Origin: Flammeovirgaceae bacterium 311
GTDB lineage: Bacteria; Bacteroidota; Bacteroidia; Cytophagales; Cyclobacteriaceae
Length of the DNA: 64,000 nt
NCBI GenBank assembly: GCA_000597885.1
Contig: CP004371.1
Location: 5,336,001-5,400,000, forward strand
Reading direction: 5' to 3'
The notes beneath the pieces are model-generated. The model saw nothing but the letters and a program-made list of their open reading frames with translations, made no database searches and had not been told where the DNA came from. This document shows positions 25,616-33,905 of the stretch, in pieces. How positions within the stretch are numbered: the stretch's first letter is position 1; each line of letters begins with the position of its first letter. The position numbers were made by a program, and so were the translations under genes.

Positions 25616-26140
25616 TTAGCTTTTTAATACGCGGAATAAATGAAATGCAGTGATGGATAACAATATAACAGCTACACCCAGGCTACCCAGGATCAGCATG
25701 ATCCAAACGCTGGGACTACTATCAGATTCTGCCAGGGCTACATTCCCTGAATCAGTTGTTTCAGCCGGTGCTGCTGCCTGCTCAGCGGGGGCGCTTGCTT
25801 CCTGTCCGGCTTCGTCAAGGTAGCTGATCAGGTTATTCAGCTCTTCATCTTTAAAATTATGCGGAGGCATTGGAATTTTGTTGTACTCATTGAAAACCTT
25901 CACAGCCTGTTCATCTCCCGCGGCTACCATCTTTTGCGAATTGGTAATAAAATTCTTGATCCAGTCCGTATCTCTCCTTTCTGTAACGCCTGCCAGGTCG
26001 GGACCCAGCACATCGCCTTTGCCAATGGAGTGGCAGGTCTGACAGTTTGCAGAGAAAATTTCTTTGCCTGAGCGGCTCTGGGCATACACCCCAGACCCTA
26101 GCAGCATCAGCATAAATACAGAGAATACTATTTTTTTCAT
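25616..26140 (-). CDS. Membrane-anchored cytochrome c
   Basis: 174 residues. A signal peptide (cleavage after V-Y-A, about residue 20) is followed by a class I cytochrome c domain with heme site C-Q-T-C-H at 33-37, the G-P-D-L-A-G-V loop and a likely axial Met in K-I-P-M-P-P-H near 92. An Ala/Glu/Pro-rich linker (about 112-140) leads to a C-terminal membrane helix (about 146-168) that holds it in the membrane, facing the periplasm. Such cytochromes are common in Bacteroidota near denitrification or NO-stress genes. It is the last gene of the minus-strand cluster, 80 bp after an Rrf2 gene. The partner reductase or oxidase is not in the window. Confidence 0.88.
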   Translation of the reverse strand: MKKIVFSVFMLMLLGSGVYAQSRSGKEIFSANCQTCHSIGKGDVLGPDLAGVTERRDTDWIKNFITNSQKMVAAGDEQAVKVFNEYNKIPMPPHNFKDEELNNLISYLDEAGQEASAPAEQAAAPAETTDSGNVALAESDSSPSVWIMLILGSLGVAVILLSITAFHLFRVLKS

Positions 26141-26220
26141 AATGCGCGGTTATTTAGTTCATTGTATGCGTTCTAAATGTTTGCCAGGCAGGCCTGAGGC
26201 AGCAGCCCGGAATGCTTATT

Positions 26221-26652
26221 CTACCCGATCAGATAGGCCATGCCACTGTTTACCGGCTGGCAGAGGTCCAGCACCCTATTTTCCCTGAACAGCTTTTCAA
26301 TCAGCTCGCGGGGTTTTTTATACTGATCATGGATGGGGCAGGGGTGGGTTTCTGAACATTTGCTTAGGCCAAGGCCGCATTCTTTAAAAAGGCTCATGCC
26401 ATCGATGGCCTCTACAATGTAGATGATGGGCTGCAACTTCTGCTCTTCACTGATGTAAAAGCCTCCGGAAGGTCCCTTGGTGCTGTTAATTACCCCTCTT
26501 TTTACAAGGGTTTGCAGCATTTTGCTAACGGTATGGCCGCTGGCATCAATATGGTCTGCAATGTCCTTGATGGATTTCTTCTCGCCCCTTTCTGTTCCGG
26601 AGGCCAAGTAAATAACAGCTTTGATGGCCGTTTTACAGGTATAGCTTAGCAT
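26221..26652 (-). CDS. Second Rrf2-family regulator with Fe-S cysteine triad
   Basis: 143 residues. The N-terminal helix-turn-helix reads L-S-Y-T-C-K-T-A-I-K-A, D-I-A-D-H-I-D-A-S, M-L-Q-T-L-V-K-R-G and G-P-S-G-G-F. Cysteines 92, 99 and 105 (E-C-G-L-G-L-S-K-C-S-E-T-H-P-C) form a C-x6-C-x5-C Fe-S site identical in position to that of the other Rrf2 protein at 20130-20564, so the two are paralogs. It starts 3 bp after the DUF59 gene and lies within the second RIC operon, which it probably controls (inference from linkage). Confidence 0.9.
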   Translation of the reverse strand: MLSYTCKTAIKAVIYLASGTERGEKKSIKDIADHIDASGHTVSKMLQTLVKRGVINSTKGPSGGFYISEEQKLQPIIYIVEAIDGMSLFKECGLGLSKCSETHPCPIHDQYKKPRELIEKLFRENRVLDLCQPVNSGMAYLIG

Positions 26653-26655
26653 GCA

Positions 26656-26979
26656 TTAACTGTTTAAGAACATATTACCCTCTTCGGTAATGAGATGATG
26701 GCCCCACCGAGGTTCAAAAACCAAATTGATTTCTGTTGTATAGTCTCCAAAGGTTTCCTGCAAACTTTCACGGGCACTGTTTGTAATGGCCTCGCCCATG
26801 GGACAAAATTGGGTGGTAAGGGTCATTTCTAGTACTATTTGCCTTTCTTCCTCCAGGAAGTCTATTCGGTATACAAGTCCCAGGTCTACTATATTGAGAC
26901 CTATCTCCGGATCGATTACTTGTTTGAGTGCCTCTGTGGCAATGGCACCCATATCAGGGTTATTGGTGCTAATATTCAT
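26656..26979 (-). CDS. DUF59 (MIP18/SufT-like) metal-sulfur cluster assembly protein
   Basis: 107 residues, the full length of the domain. It shows A-L-K-Q-V-I-D-P-E-I-G-L-N-I-V-D-L-G-L-V-Y, then L-E-M-T-L-T-T-Q-F-C-P-M-G-E-A-I, with the single conserved cysteine in the F-C-P-M-G turn, and the W-G-H-H ending. Proteins of this family help in Fe-S cluster maturation (SufT, PaaD, CIA2/MIP18). The start overlaps the stop of the membrane-protein gene upstream by 4 bp and the Rrf2 gene follows after 3 bp, so it is firmly inside the operon. It fits with the cluster-repair RIC protein encoded at the operon head. Confidence 0.9.
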   Translation of the reverse strand: MNISTNNPDMGAIATEALKQVIDPEIGLNIVDLGLVYRIDFLEEERQIVLEMTLTTQFCPMGEAITNSARESLQETFGDYTTEINLVFEPRWGHHLITEEGNMFLNS

Positions 26980-28262
26980 ATAGAGGCTGGTTTGTGCCAG
27001 ATTATTTTCAAGATATTTAAATTATACAGAAATGCCGCAGCAATCAGCAGGACCGCTCCGGCTTTCAGCAGCTGACCTTCCTGCAAAAACAGGCCAAAGG
27101 CAAAGCAGGAAAAACCAGTCACATAGCTGATGGACATCCAGTTAAACTGCCTGTTGCTGAAAAGATCTTTGGGACTGGGTGTTTTGCCTTTGCCGGCACG
27201 CTGGTGGTACACTTTGTTCCAGACAATGAAGGGCAGTGTTTTAAAGGTCATGCCCAGTATGATGGCGGTTAGCCAGCCAAAGAATATGCAGAAACCGTAG
27301 AGCAGTACCAGCCGGTTGTGATCGCCTGTGTAAGACATCAGCACCACCAGGATAAGCAAAAACAGCAGTGGCAGGACCATCATGGCTACCGATAGCAGCG
27401 AAACCTTCATGGGATTGTCTCCCTGCTTGCGGATGCGCTGTTCATAGGCTTTGCGGCAGTAATAGCCGAACAAAGAGATGCCGGCGGTAACCAGCAGCGG
27501 CGGGATGATCCGCAGAAGCACCGGATGCCCGCAGAGAGAAAAAGCGATGAAGGTAATGAGCCCCAGGTTCAGGCAGCCAAAGACCGTCCACAGCAGCTTT
27601 TCATTGGTGTACTTGGAGATCAGGAACATGGGAATGAGCCGGGCACCCACACCAAAAACCAGCATTAAAAACCAGCCTGCAATTCCCATATGAGCATGCA
27701 GGGGCAGATAGGTGAGCGAGTTGCTGCTTAGCAGCTCATAGGTAAAATTAAATACCAGCAGTGCGCCCAGCCCGGTAGTAAGCAGCAGCCAGCAGATGGC
27801 AGCCAGGATAAAGGCAGCGTACACACTTCTGGTGCTGCTTTTGGCCATGCTCATGCCCAGGTTCAGCAGGTACGCTACAATGCCCAGGTTCAGTACAATG
27901 GCTCCCCACTGTGCCGGCCACCCCATATTGAAGGTGTAAAAACCCCATACCAGCAGCGGAATGCCCAGACCAGCCAGTACAAAGGAGAGCAGGGCCAGCC
28001 TGTTGCTGTACAGTTTTCCTTCAATAAGCACCGGCACCAGCTGATGGCTGGCACCCAGGATCATCATGGTGCCCCAGCCAAGCGCCATCAGGTGTGTAAT
28101 GGCCAGTGTGTGGGGGTTAAAGTAATGCAGCTGGAAGGCATCGCTGAAGATAAACAACAGCAGGCAGGAAAGCAGGAAAGCCACCGCTGCATAGAGGTAA
28201 AAGGGCAGCACTACCTTGTAGTGAGTAGTTTTTTGTAAAGTGGTATTTCCTGTAATGATCAT
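26976..28262 (-). CDS. Polytopic membrane protein, heme-copper oxidase subunit I-like or NnrS-like
   Basis: 428 residues from the ATG at 28262, which starts 1 bp after the stop of the DUF2249 gene; the frame is open 150 bp further up but only over that gene. About 12 hydrophobic helices. Conserved-looking histidines lie in helices: A-I-T-H-L-M-A-L-G-W-G-T-M-M-I-L-G-A-S-H-Q-L and L-P-L-H-A-H-M-G-I-A-G-W-F-L-M-L-V-F-G, which could bind heme or metal. I am not certain of the family; relatives in similar NO-stress clusters tend to be called cytochrome oxidase subunit I-like, and NnrS is the other candidate. The classical oxidase metal-site motifs (H-P-E-V-Y, H-F-H-Y) are absent. It may take part in NO or respiratory chemistry. 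Confidence 0.7.
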   Translation of the reverse strand: MIITGNTTLQKTTHYKVVLPFYLYAAVAFLLSCLLLFIFSDAFQLHYFNPHTLAITHLMALGWGTMMILGASHQLVPVLIEGKLYSNRLALLSFVLAGLGIPLLVWGFYTFNMGWPAQWGAIVLNLGIVAYLLNLGMSMAKSSTRSVYAAFILAAICWLLLTTGLGALLVFNFTYELLSSNSLTYLPLHAHMGIAGWFLMLVFGVGARLIPMFLISKYTNEKLLWTVFGCLNLGLITFIAFSLCGHPVLLRIIPPLLVTAGISLFGYYCRKAYEQRIRKQGDNPMKVSLLSVAMMVLPLLFLLILVVLMSYTGDHNRLVLLYGFCIFFGWLTAIILGMTFKTLPFIVWNKVYHQRAGKGKTPSPKDLFSNRQFNWMSISYVTGFSCFAFGLFLQEGQLLKAGAVLLIAAAFLYNLNILKIIWHKPASI

Positions 28263-28263
28263 G

Positions 28264-29073
28264 TTAATTTCTGAAAATGATGAGGTGGACTTCATCTTCC
28301 GATAATTCCCTGCTTCGGTAATCGAAGTTTCGCTGAGCAAGCTCCGGCAGTAAAAAAACAGGTATTCGCTTATGCACCACATACAGTGCATGCTTTTCCG
28401 GTAGTGACTCAAGTGATTCCAGGATCAGGATCATGGGCTGGGGCATTTCCAGCGCCCTTACGTCTATTTCAGTAAGGCGATCAGCATAACGCGCTCTTAC
28501 GCTTTGCCAATCCTCTTTGGAAGCAGATACAAGTGCAGTAAGATCAGCTACCTGTTCTTCCGTTTCCCTGTAAAACCAGGTTTCTATGTACTGGTGGTGA
28601 ATGGTATGCGTCCAGTGCTTAAATCCTTTTCGCTGCAGCATCACGATGAGGGGGGTGGGCTCAAAGGTGTTGATGATCTTAAGCACCTCTCCCTGTTTCA
28701 GAGCTTTTACTGTTGCCAGGATCTCTTTCAGCGGATCATTTCCATCTTCGAGCACCGGCCTTACATTCAGGCTTACCACCTGCTCCTTTTCTATTGATTG
28801 CAGAACATGAGGCATCTGCTTTTTAGGGTTTCCACTTTCCTGTTTTTTGTGTGCTGTTTCAAAGCCCAGCGGCCGCAATACCCTGAAGAAATCATCTTCC
28901 GCACAACCTGCAATGCTGGCAGCCATACCAATACTGGTTCTTCCGGCCATTAGTCTGCGCAGGAGGGGATTCCTTAACTTCTCAAACCTGGGGTTCAGGG
29001 AAACAATTGTCTCCAGCGCCTGCGGATGGTGCTCTAGCAATACAGCTATTTTGGTATGTTGGTTAACCAGCAT
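28264..29073 (-). CDS. DUF1858/DUF2249-domain protein
   Basis: 269 residues. The N-terminal 70 resemble DUF1858 (N-P-R-F-E-K-L-R-N-P-L-L-R-R, then G-M-A-A-S-I-A-G). Two DUF2249 domains follow, at about 98-172 (L-N-V-R-P-V-L-E-D-G-N-D-P-L-K-E-I, then L-K-I-I-N-T-F-E-P-T-P-L) and 200-268 (I-D-V-R-A-L-E-M-P-Q-P-M, then V-V-H-K-R-I-P). DUF2249 is also fused to the front of both RIC proteins here. It is a TusA-like fold; a role in sulfur or NO-damage handling is suspected but unproven. Cytoplasmic. It overlaps the hemerythrin gene upstream by 11 bp and is followed after 1 bp by the membrane-protein gene. Confidence 0.82.
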   Translation of the reverse strand: MLVNQHTKIAVLLEHHPQALETIVSLNPRFEKLRNPLLRRLMAGRTSIGMAASIAGCAEDDFFRVLRPLGFETAHKKQESGNPKKQMPHVLQSIEKEQVVSLNVRPVLEDGNDPLKEILATVKALKQGEVLKIINTFEPTPLIVMLQRKGFKHWTHTIHHQYIETWFYRETEEQVADLTALVSASKEDWQSVRARYADRLTEIDVRALEMPQPMILILESLESLPEKHALYVVHKRIPVFLLPELAQRNFDYRSRELSEDEVHLIIFRN

Positions 29074-29578
29074 GGCTCATCTGCTTCTGTTCTTTTCGTA
29101 CCCAGAAGATATCATTCCAGGCTCCATCATCCAGATGGGGGCGTGCCGGTACATTTTTTAAAAGTTTCAGCAGCTCTTCCTTGCTCATGGATGCCTGCAG
29201 CTGGTTGAACAGCTCTCTTTCTTCAAAGCGAATATGTGCATCCAGCAAATTGGCAAAGGCCGTTAGTTTTACTTCGTCATCCGGCTTTTGCTTGATATCA
29301 GCCACAAGCGACCTGATCTTTGTATGATCCTGCTCTGCCCGCAACCGCTGAGGATCTGATGGGGCAAGATGTGGGAAGAGGTAAAGTTCTTCATCAGCAA
29401 AATGATGGGCTAGGTCTGCTACGTAACAGCAGCTTACGTACCTGCTGATGCGAACAGGCGCAATGCCTGTTTGCAGTCCCTGCCGGATTTTCCAGACAAG
29501 CAGGAGGCCAAAGTGGTGATCTTTCGAAAACTCTACCAGGGCCGGATTTCGTTTGATGGGTTTGGGTGAATTACTCAT
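29063..29578 (-). CDS. Hemerythrin-domain protein
   Basis: 171 residues forming one hemerythrin-like four-helix bundle. Likely di-iron ligands lie in F-S-K-D-H-H-F-G-L-L (about 18-27), H-H-F-A-D-E-E-L-Y-L-F-P (about 57-68), D-A-H-I-R-F-E-E-R-E-L-F (about 113-124) and E-Q-D-H. The protein is cytoplasmic. Such proteins bind oxygen or NO, or serve as iron donors. The start overlaps the stop of the RIC gene by 4 bp (ATGA), so the two are translationally coupled. Confidence 0.88.
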   Translation of the reverse strand: MSNSPKPIKRNPALVEFSKDHHFGLLLVWKIRQGLQTGIAPVRISRYVSCCYVADLAHHFADEELYLFPHLAPSDPQRLRAEQDHTKIRSLVADIKQKPDDEVKLTAFANLLDAHIRFEERELFNQLQASMSKEELLKLLKNVPARPHLDDGAWNDIFWVRKEQKQMSHAG

Positions 29579-30537
29579 GACCGCAGCTGTTTTTCAATCT
29601 CCAGTGCTTTGGGGAAGAGAATATTGTTCTCCAGGTGGATGTGGATATGCAGGTCACTCTCAAACTCTTCCAGCATTTTAAAGAGCAGCCTGTAACTGCC
29701 GCAGGCATCTTCGGGCAGGCTGTAGTTGTTGCTTAGCTCCCTGATCTTTTCCAGGGCATGTCCGGCATTTTCGTGCTCCATCTCCATCATTTTCACCGGG
29801 TTTTCTACGGTACCAAAGTGGGGTTTTTCCAGGGGCTGGTTGCTGTTTTTAGCCTGTACCAGCTTTTTAATATAAGGGAATAGTATGTTTTCTTCTTTAG
29901 GCAGGTGCCCCTCCAGTTCCTGCTTGATGCTTTCTACCAGTCCGTTGATCTGGATAAGCTCCGGATGATGGCCACCATGTACCCGGGCTACCTTTAGCGC
30001 ATAGGCACTGATGTCGGGAAGCATCTGGCGTACATAGGTGTGGTGTGTATTTACAATGTAATCTGCCAGGAAAGCTGGGTCCCACTCATTGTAGGGCAGA
30101 GGACGGGCTGCCACTACGTTACGATCTGTCTGCTTCAGTTCCTGTTCAATCTTCGTTACATCGAGACCTTTTTCGGCACAAGCCTCCTTAACTGTTTTCT
30201 TGCCGCCGCAGCAGAAGTCCAGGCCGTATTTGCGAAAGATCTGGGCTTTGCGGATATCCTTTGCGGCAATTTCACCCAGGGTTTCGTCATTTTCTTCGGC
30301 GCCGCGTTTGGTCAGCACTACCTTCCACCACTCAGGCCCCTGCTCGGTATATTCCCAGCTAAATACATTGCCCAGCTCTCCAAGCATCTGGTAGTAGAGT
30401 GGTTTGGGATCGTGGTCGTTGTGGATGGTCAGACTTTCACCAGGCTTTAGCTCTTCAAACCTTTTGAAGATAGTAGGGTGCTTTTCTCTTGGTATTAAGG
30501 TGGTTACGTCCAGGATATTTTCTGCTTGTGCGATCAT
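29575..30537 (-). CDS. Second RIC-family iron-sulfur repair protein with DUF2249 fusion
   Basis: 320 residues from the ATG at 30537; a longer frame to 30582 adds only a hydrophobic stretch that overlaps the promoter box and is unlikely. Domains in order: DUF2249 (about 15-75; F-E-E-L-K-P-G-E-S, H-N-D-H-D-P-K-P-L-Y-Y-Q-M), ScdA_N (about 85-135) with F-C-C-G-G-K-K-T-V-K-E-A-C, and a hemerythrin-like di-iron domain (about 150-312) with N-T-H-H-T-Y, K-E-E-N-I-L-F-P-Y, M-E-H-E-N-A-G and H-L-E-N-N-I-L-F-P. It is a paralog of the protein at 20633-21622. It heads an operon of seven genes (RIC, hemerythrin, DUF2249, membrane protein, DUF59, Rrf2, cytochrome c). Confidence 0.92.
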   Translation of the reverse strand: MIAQAENILDVTTLIPREKHPTIFKRFEELKPGESLTIHNDHDPKPLYYQMLGELGNVFSWEYTEQGPEWWKVVLTKRGAEENDETLGEIAAKDIRKAQIFRKYGLDFCCGGKKTVKEACAEKGLDVTKIEQELKQTDRNVVAARPLPYNEWDPAFLADYIVNTHHTYVRQMLPDISAYALKVARVHGGHHPELIQINGLVESIKQELEGHLPKEENILFPYIKKLVQAKNSNQPLEKPHFGTVENPVKMMEMEHENAGHALEKIRELSNNYSLPEDACGSYRLLFKMLEEFESDLHIHIHLENNILFPKALEIEKQLRS

Positions 30538-30857
30538 GATGAATAAATTTTTAATTCCTAATAGGACAAATATAACAAGCATAGTTTAAATAAAGTATAA
30601 AAGTACTTAAATACTTTTATTATTTTCATCTATGTATTCTCCGCTTCTATTACGCTGCTGTTATTAATCAGCCCTGCATTGCAGCTGCTGTTTTATTTCT
30701 GAATCGGTTTTCTTACCAACTTTACCCCGCTCTTATGGGTATTTAATTTTAAAGGTGCCGGCATGACCGGTATAAACCCTGAATGCTTTTATTTGCCCCG
30801 CTTTGCTATAGGCGGACAGAGTTGATAACTTGCATTTTTTTTAACCCGCTCCGGAGC
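30538..30857. other. Divergent intergenic region
   Basis: 320 bp between the second RIC gene (-) and the antiporter gene (+). It holds the RIC promoter and the inverted repeat listed separately. Nothing else definite was seen on the antiporter side. Confidence 0.45.
30567..30618 (-). promoter_or_regulatory. Promoter and inverted repeat of the second RIC operon
   Basis: On the minus strand a -7 box TATATTTG (30567-30574) fits TAnnTTTG and continues GTCCTATTAG, close to the TATTTTTGTCCTTTATAG of the first RIC gene. An inverted repeat AAAAGTA-N6-TACTTTT lies at 30599-30618, just upstream of the -33 area. One or both may be operators for the Rrf2 proteins. Confidence 0.5.
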
Positions 30858-32324
30858 ATGAATTTAACCATAGAGAACATCCTGCTGATAGGATCCATTC
30901 TCCTTTTTGTGAGTATAATGGCAGGCAAAACCTCATACCGTTTTGGGGTGCCTACGCTTATTTTCTTCCTGATTGTAGGCATGCTTGCCGGATCGGAGGG
31001 CTTGGGCAAGATAAATTTTGATAATCCTGCCACTGCCCAGTTTGTGGGGGTGCTGGCTCTGAATTTCATCCTTTTCTCCGGTGGTCTGGATACCAAATGG
31101 GACTATATAAAACCTGTGCTTAGCAAGGGTGTACTGCTCTCTACGGTGGGTGTGTTGATTACTACGGTTAGCGTGGGGGCTTTTATCTGGCAAGTCACTA
31201 ACTTTAGTTTACTGGAGGGGCTTTTGCTGGGAGCCATTGTTTCTTCTACCGATGCTGCGGCAGTATTCTCCATTTTAAGAGCCAAGAGCGTGGGTTTAAA
31301 AAAGAACCTGCGGCCAACGCTGGAGCTGGAAAGTGGGAGTAACGATCCGATGGCTTACTTCCTGACCATTACCCTTACCTCCCTGGTGGTAAACCAGGAC
31401 CAGAGCCTGGTATCGGTCATTCCTGTCTTTATCAAACAGATACTCTTTGGCGTAGCGGTTGGCCTGGGAATGGGCAAGCTCAGTGTTATGATCATTAACA
31501 GGATCAGGCTTGATTTTGAAGGCCTCTACCCCGTGCTGGTGATTGCCCTGATGGGATTTATTTTTTCCTTTACCGACTTTATTGGCGGCAACGGTTTTCT
31601 CGCCATTTATCTCTCGTCCGTTTACATAGGCAACCACGATATTATCCACAAGAAAACCATCATGCGCTTTTTTGACGGATTTGCCTGGCTGATGCAGATT
31701 GTACTTTTTCTTACCCTGGGTCTGCTGGTATTTCCCTCACACATCTATCCTATTATAGGCATTGGGATACTCATTTCGCTGTTCATGATCCTGGTGGCCC
31801 GCCCCATAAGTGTGTATGTCTGCCTGGCATTTTTTAAGATGAAGAACAGGGAAAAGCTATTTATTTCCTGGGTGGGACTTCGGGGAGCTGTGCCTATTGT
31901 ATTTGCTACCTATCCCCTGATTGCCGGGGTTGATAAGGCTGGGATGATCTTCAATATTGTATTTTTTATTTCCGTTAGTTCTGTACTGCTGCAGGGCACT
32001 ACCCTGCCCCTGGTGGCTAAGTGGCTGGGGGTGTCGGTGCCTGAGAAAGCAAAAAGAAGAACGCCGCTGGATATTGAACTATCAGATCATGTAAAGACAG
32101 AGCTGAATGAAATTGTTGTTCCCAGGGATACAGCCATAGTAGGAAAGAAGATTGTAGAGCTGGGCTTTCCGAAAACTGCCATCATTGCCATGATCAAAAG
32201 AGACGGCAAATACATTACCCCCAATGGCTCTACAGAATTACAGGCACTGGATTTACTGATGGTGCTGGCCGAAGACGAGGAAGGCATGGATGCTGTTTAT
32301 GAAAGCCTGCAAATCTCGGAATAA
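30858..32324 (+). CDS. K+/H+ antiporter of the NhaP2/CvrA type
   Basis: 488 residues from the ATG at 30858; the frame is open 75 bp upstream but that part lacks membrane-protein character. About 12-13 hydrophobic helices form a CPA1 Na+/H+ exchanger domain, with F-F-L-I-V-G-M-L-A-G-S-E-G-L-G, the ion-site region S-S-T-D-A-A-A-V-F and E-S-G-S-N-D-P-M-A-Y, and G-L-R-G-A-V-P-I-V. The last 80 residues are a cytoplasmic TrkA_C domain (V-P-R-D-T-A-I-V-G-K-K-I-V-E-L-G-F-P), as in NhaP2, which exchanges K+ for H+. This suggests control of pH or osmotic balance. Monocistronic. Confidence 0.9.
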   Translation: MNLTIENILLIGSILLFVSIMAGKTSYRFGVPTLIFFLIVGMLAGSEGLGKINFDNPATAQFVGVLALNFILFSGGLDTKWDYIKPVLSKGVLLSTVGVLITTVSVGAFIWQVTNFSLLEGLLLGAIVSSTDAAAVFSILRAKSVGLKKNLRPTLELESGSNDPMAYFLTITLTSLVVNQDQSLVSVIPVFIKQILFGVAVGLGMGKLSVMIINRIRLDFEGLYPVLVIALMGFIFSFTDFIGGNGFLAIYLSSVYIGNHDIIHKKTIMRFFDGFAWLMQIVLFLTLGLLVFPSHIYPIIGIGILISLFMILVARPISVYVCLAFFKMKNREKLFISWVGLRGAVPIVFATYPLIAGVDKAGMIFNIVFFISVSSVLLQGTTLPLVAKWLGVSVPEKAKRRTPLDIELSDHVKTELNEIVVPRDTAIVGKKIVELGFPKTAIIAMIKRDGKYITPNGSTELQALDLLMVLAEDEEGMDAVYESLQISE

Positions 32325-32425
32325 AGCAAGTCGAACAGCACGCTGCTGAAAGCTGTTTTAAAGGCACCGTCTCATCCATAGCTTTTCCTGGCTGCGGAGC
32401 AGGCCCGGCTTCCTGATGGTAGCAA

Positions 32426-33478
32426 TCAGTCTTTCTTCGCTTCTTTGCCTGCCGTATGTTTTTTTACCTCCGGTGCCACCTGAGTGCCTAGCAGTTCTAT
32501 AGAGCGCATGGCTTGTTTATGTGGCAGGGCACCTATGCTCATTTGCGCCAGGAAGCGCGTGTTGCCAAACAGTTCGTATTCATATAAGATCTTATCGACC
32601 ACCTGCTGCGGGCTGCCAACGAGCAAAGCACCCTGCTTGGTGGTGGAGGCATCGAATTGCTGGCGGTTCATGCCAGACCAGCCTCTTTCCCTACCTATTC
32701 GTGCCATGACATCGGCATAGGGTGGGTAAAATTCATCATGGGCCTGCTGGGAGGTGTCGGCAATGTAAGTGTGCGAGTTCACGCAAAACTGCAGCTGGCT
32801 TAGATCATGCCCCGCTTTTTCATATACCTCCCGGTATAGCTGGGCAAAGGGAGCAAAACGTGCAGGCATACCGCCAATAATGGCAAGCGTCATAGGCAGG
32901 CCATACTCGGCTGCACGTACTACTGATTCCGGTGTGCCGCCTACCGCCACCCAGATGGGTAGCTTTTCCTGGTGCGGACGCGGGTATACGCCCCGATTGT
33001 TGATGGATTGTGTATGCGTGCCTTCCCAGCTGATTTTTTCACTTTCATTGAGCTGCACCAGCATCTTCAGCTTTTCTGAAAACAGGGTGTCGTAATCTTT
33101 CAGGTCCTGGCCAAAGAGCGGAAATGATTCAATGAACGATCCGCGCCCCGCCATAATTTCTGCCCGGCCACCCGACAGCAGATCTACCGTAGCAAATTGC
33201 TGGAATACCCGTACCGGATCATCAGAACTTAAGACCGTTACACCACTGGATAATTTGATGTTTTTAGTACGTACTGCGGCGGCCGCCAATATGGTGGCCG
33301 GTGAGGAGACGGCATAATCCGGCCGGTGGTGTTCCCCAACCGCAAATACATCCAGGCCCAGCTGATCGGCAAGCTCGATCTCTTCCATGAGGTTGCGCAG
33401 CCGCTGGTAAGGAGCGATGGTTTCTTTGGTTACCGGATGGGTACCTACATCGGCAAAGGTGCAAATGCCTATTTCCAT
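32426..33478 (-). CDS. LLM-class flavin-dependent oxidoreductase
   Basis: 350 residues with the luciferase-like TIM barrel. The N-terminus reads M-E-I-G-I-C-T-F-A-D-V-G, then E-L-A-D-Q-L-G-L-D-V-F-A-V-G-E-H-H-R-P-D-Y-A, the typical strand and loop. Further on come V-R-V-F-Q-Q-F-A-T-V-D-L-L-S-G-G-R-A-E-I-M-A-G-R-G-S-F and P-I-W-V-A-V-G-G-T-P-E-S-V. FMNH2-dependent oxidation of some small molecule in the cytoplasm is expected; the substrate cannot be told. The C-terminal 15 residues are lysine-rich. It stands alone and ends 100 bp from the convergent antiporter gene. Confidence 0.9.
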   Translation of the reverse strand: MEIGICTFADVGTHPVTKETIAPYQRLRNLMEEIELADQLGLDVFAVGEHHRPDYAVSSPATILAAAAVRTKNIKLSSGVTVLSSDDPVRVFQQFATVDLLSGGRAEIMAGRGSFIESFPLFGQDLKDYDTLFSEKLKMLVQLNESEKISWEGTHTQSINNRGVYPRPHQEKLPIWVAVGGTPESVVRAAEYGLPMTLAIIGGMPARFAPFAQLYREVYEKAGHDLSQLQFCVNSHTYIADTSQQAHDEFYPPYADVMARIGRERGWSGMNRQQFDASTTKQGALLVGSPQQVVDKILYEYELFGNTRFLAQMSIGALPHKQAMRSIELLGTQVAPEVKKHTAGKEAKKD

Positions 33479-33905
33479 AACTGGTGCTTGATATGTTCTC
33501 CTTATATAAAATTTACCTCTGCTATTTGTTGCTCCATTTAGCGTATAGCCTGAAGATTTATAGAAGAACAGCCGTCAAATATAAGTTGTTTTAACTGTAG
33601 TATCTGATAGTGGCCTTTACAGGGTTTCCGCTGCATAGCTTCACTAGTCTCTTGGAAAGTATGTGCCGGGTGAGTGATGAACAGCGCTTTTTTCGGAACC
33701 ATGGTACATTCCCTTTCACTGAGCCAGAATTGCTAAAGCTTCATATTAAGGTGTTTTGCTCCGGAAAACCATGCAGGTGCGATACTGTTATACAGTTACC
33801 ACCAACAATAGCAATCGCATAACAATAGTGAGACTTGTGCCTGATTTTCACAAAGTAAGCTTTAGGTGGGGTAAATTTTTTTTTCACATAAAACCTTTAA
33901 CTTTT
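33479..33905. other. Divergent intergenic region, no gene seen
   Basis: 427 bp between the LLM oxidoreductase (-) and the disordered-protein gene (+). Open frames here are short and show no protein-like pattern. The last 30 bp before the + start are T/A-rich (a T9 run at about 33877-33885). Confidence 0.4.
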
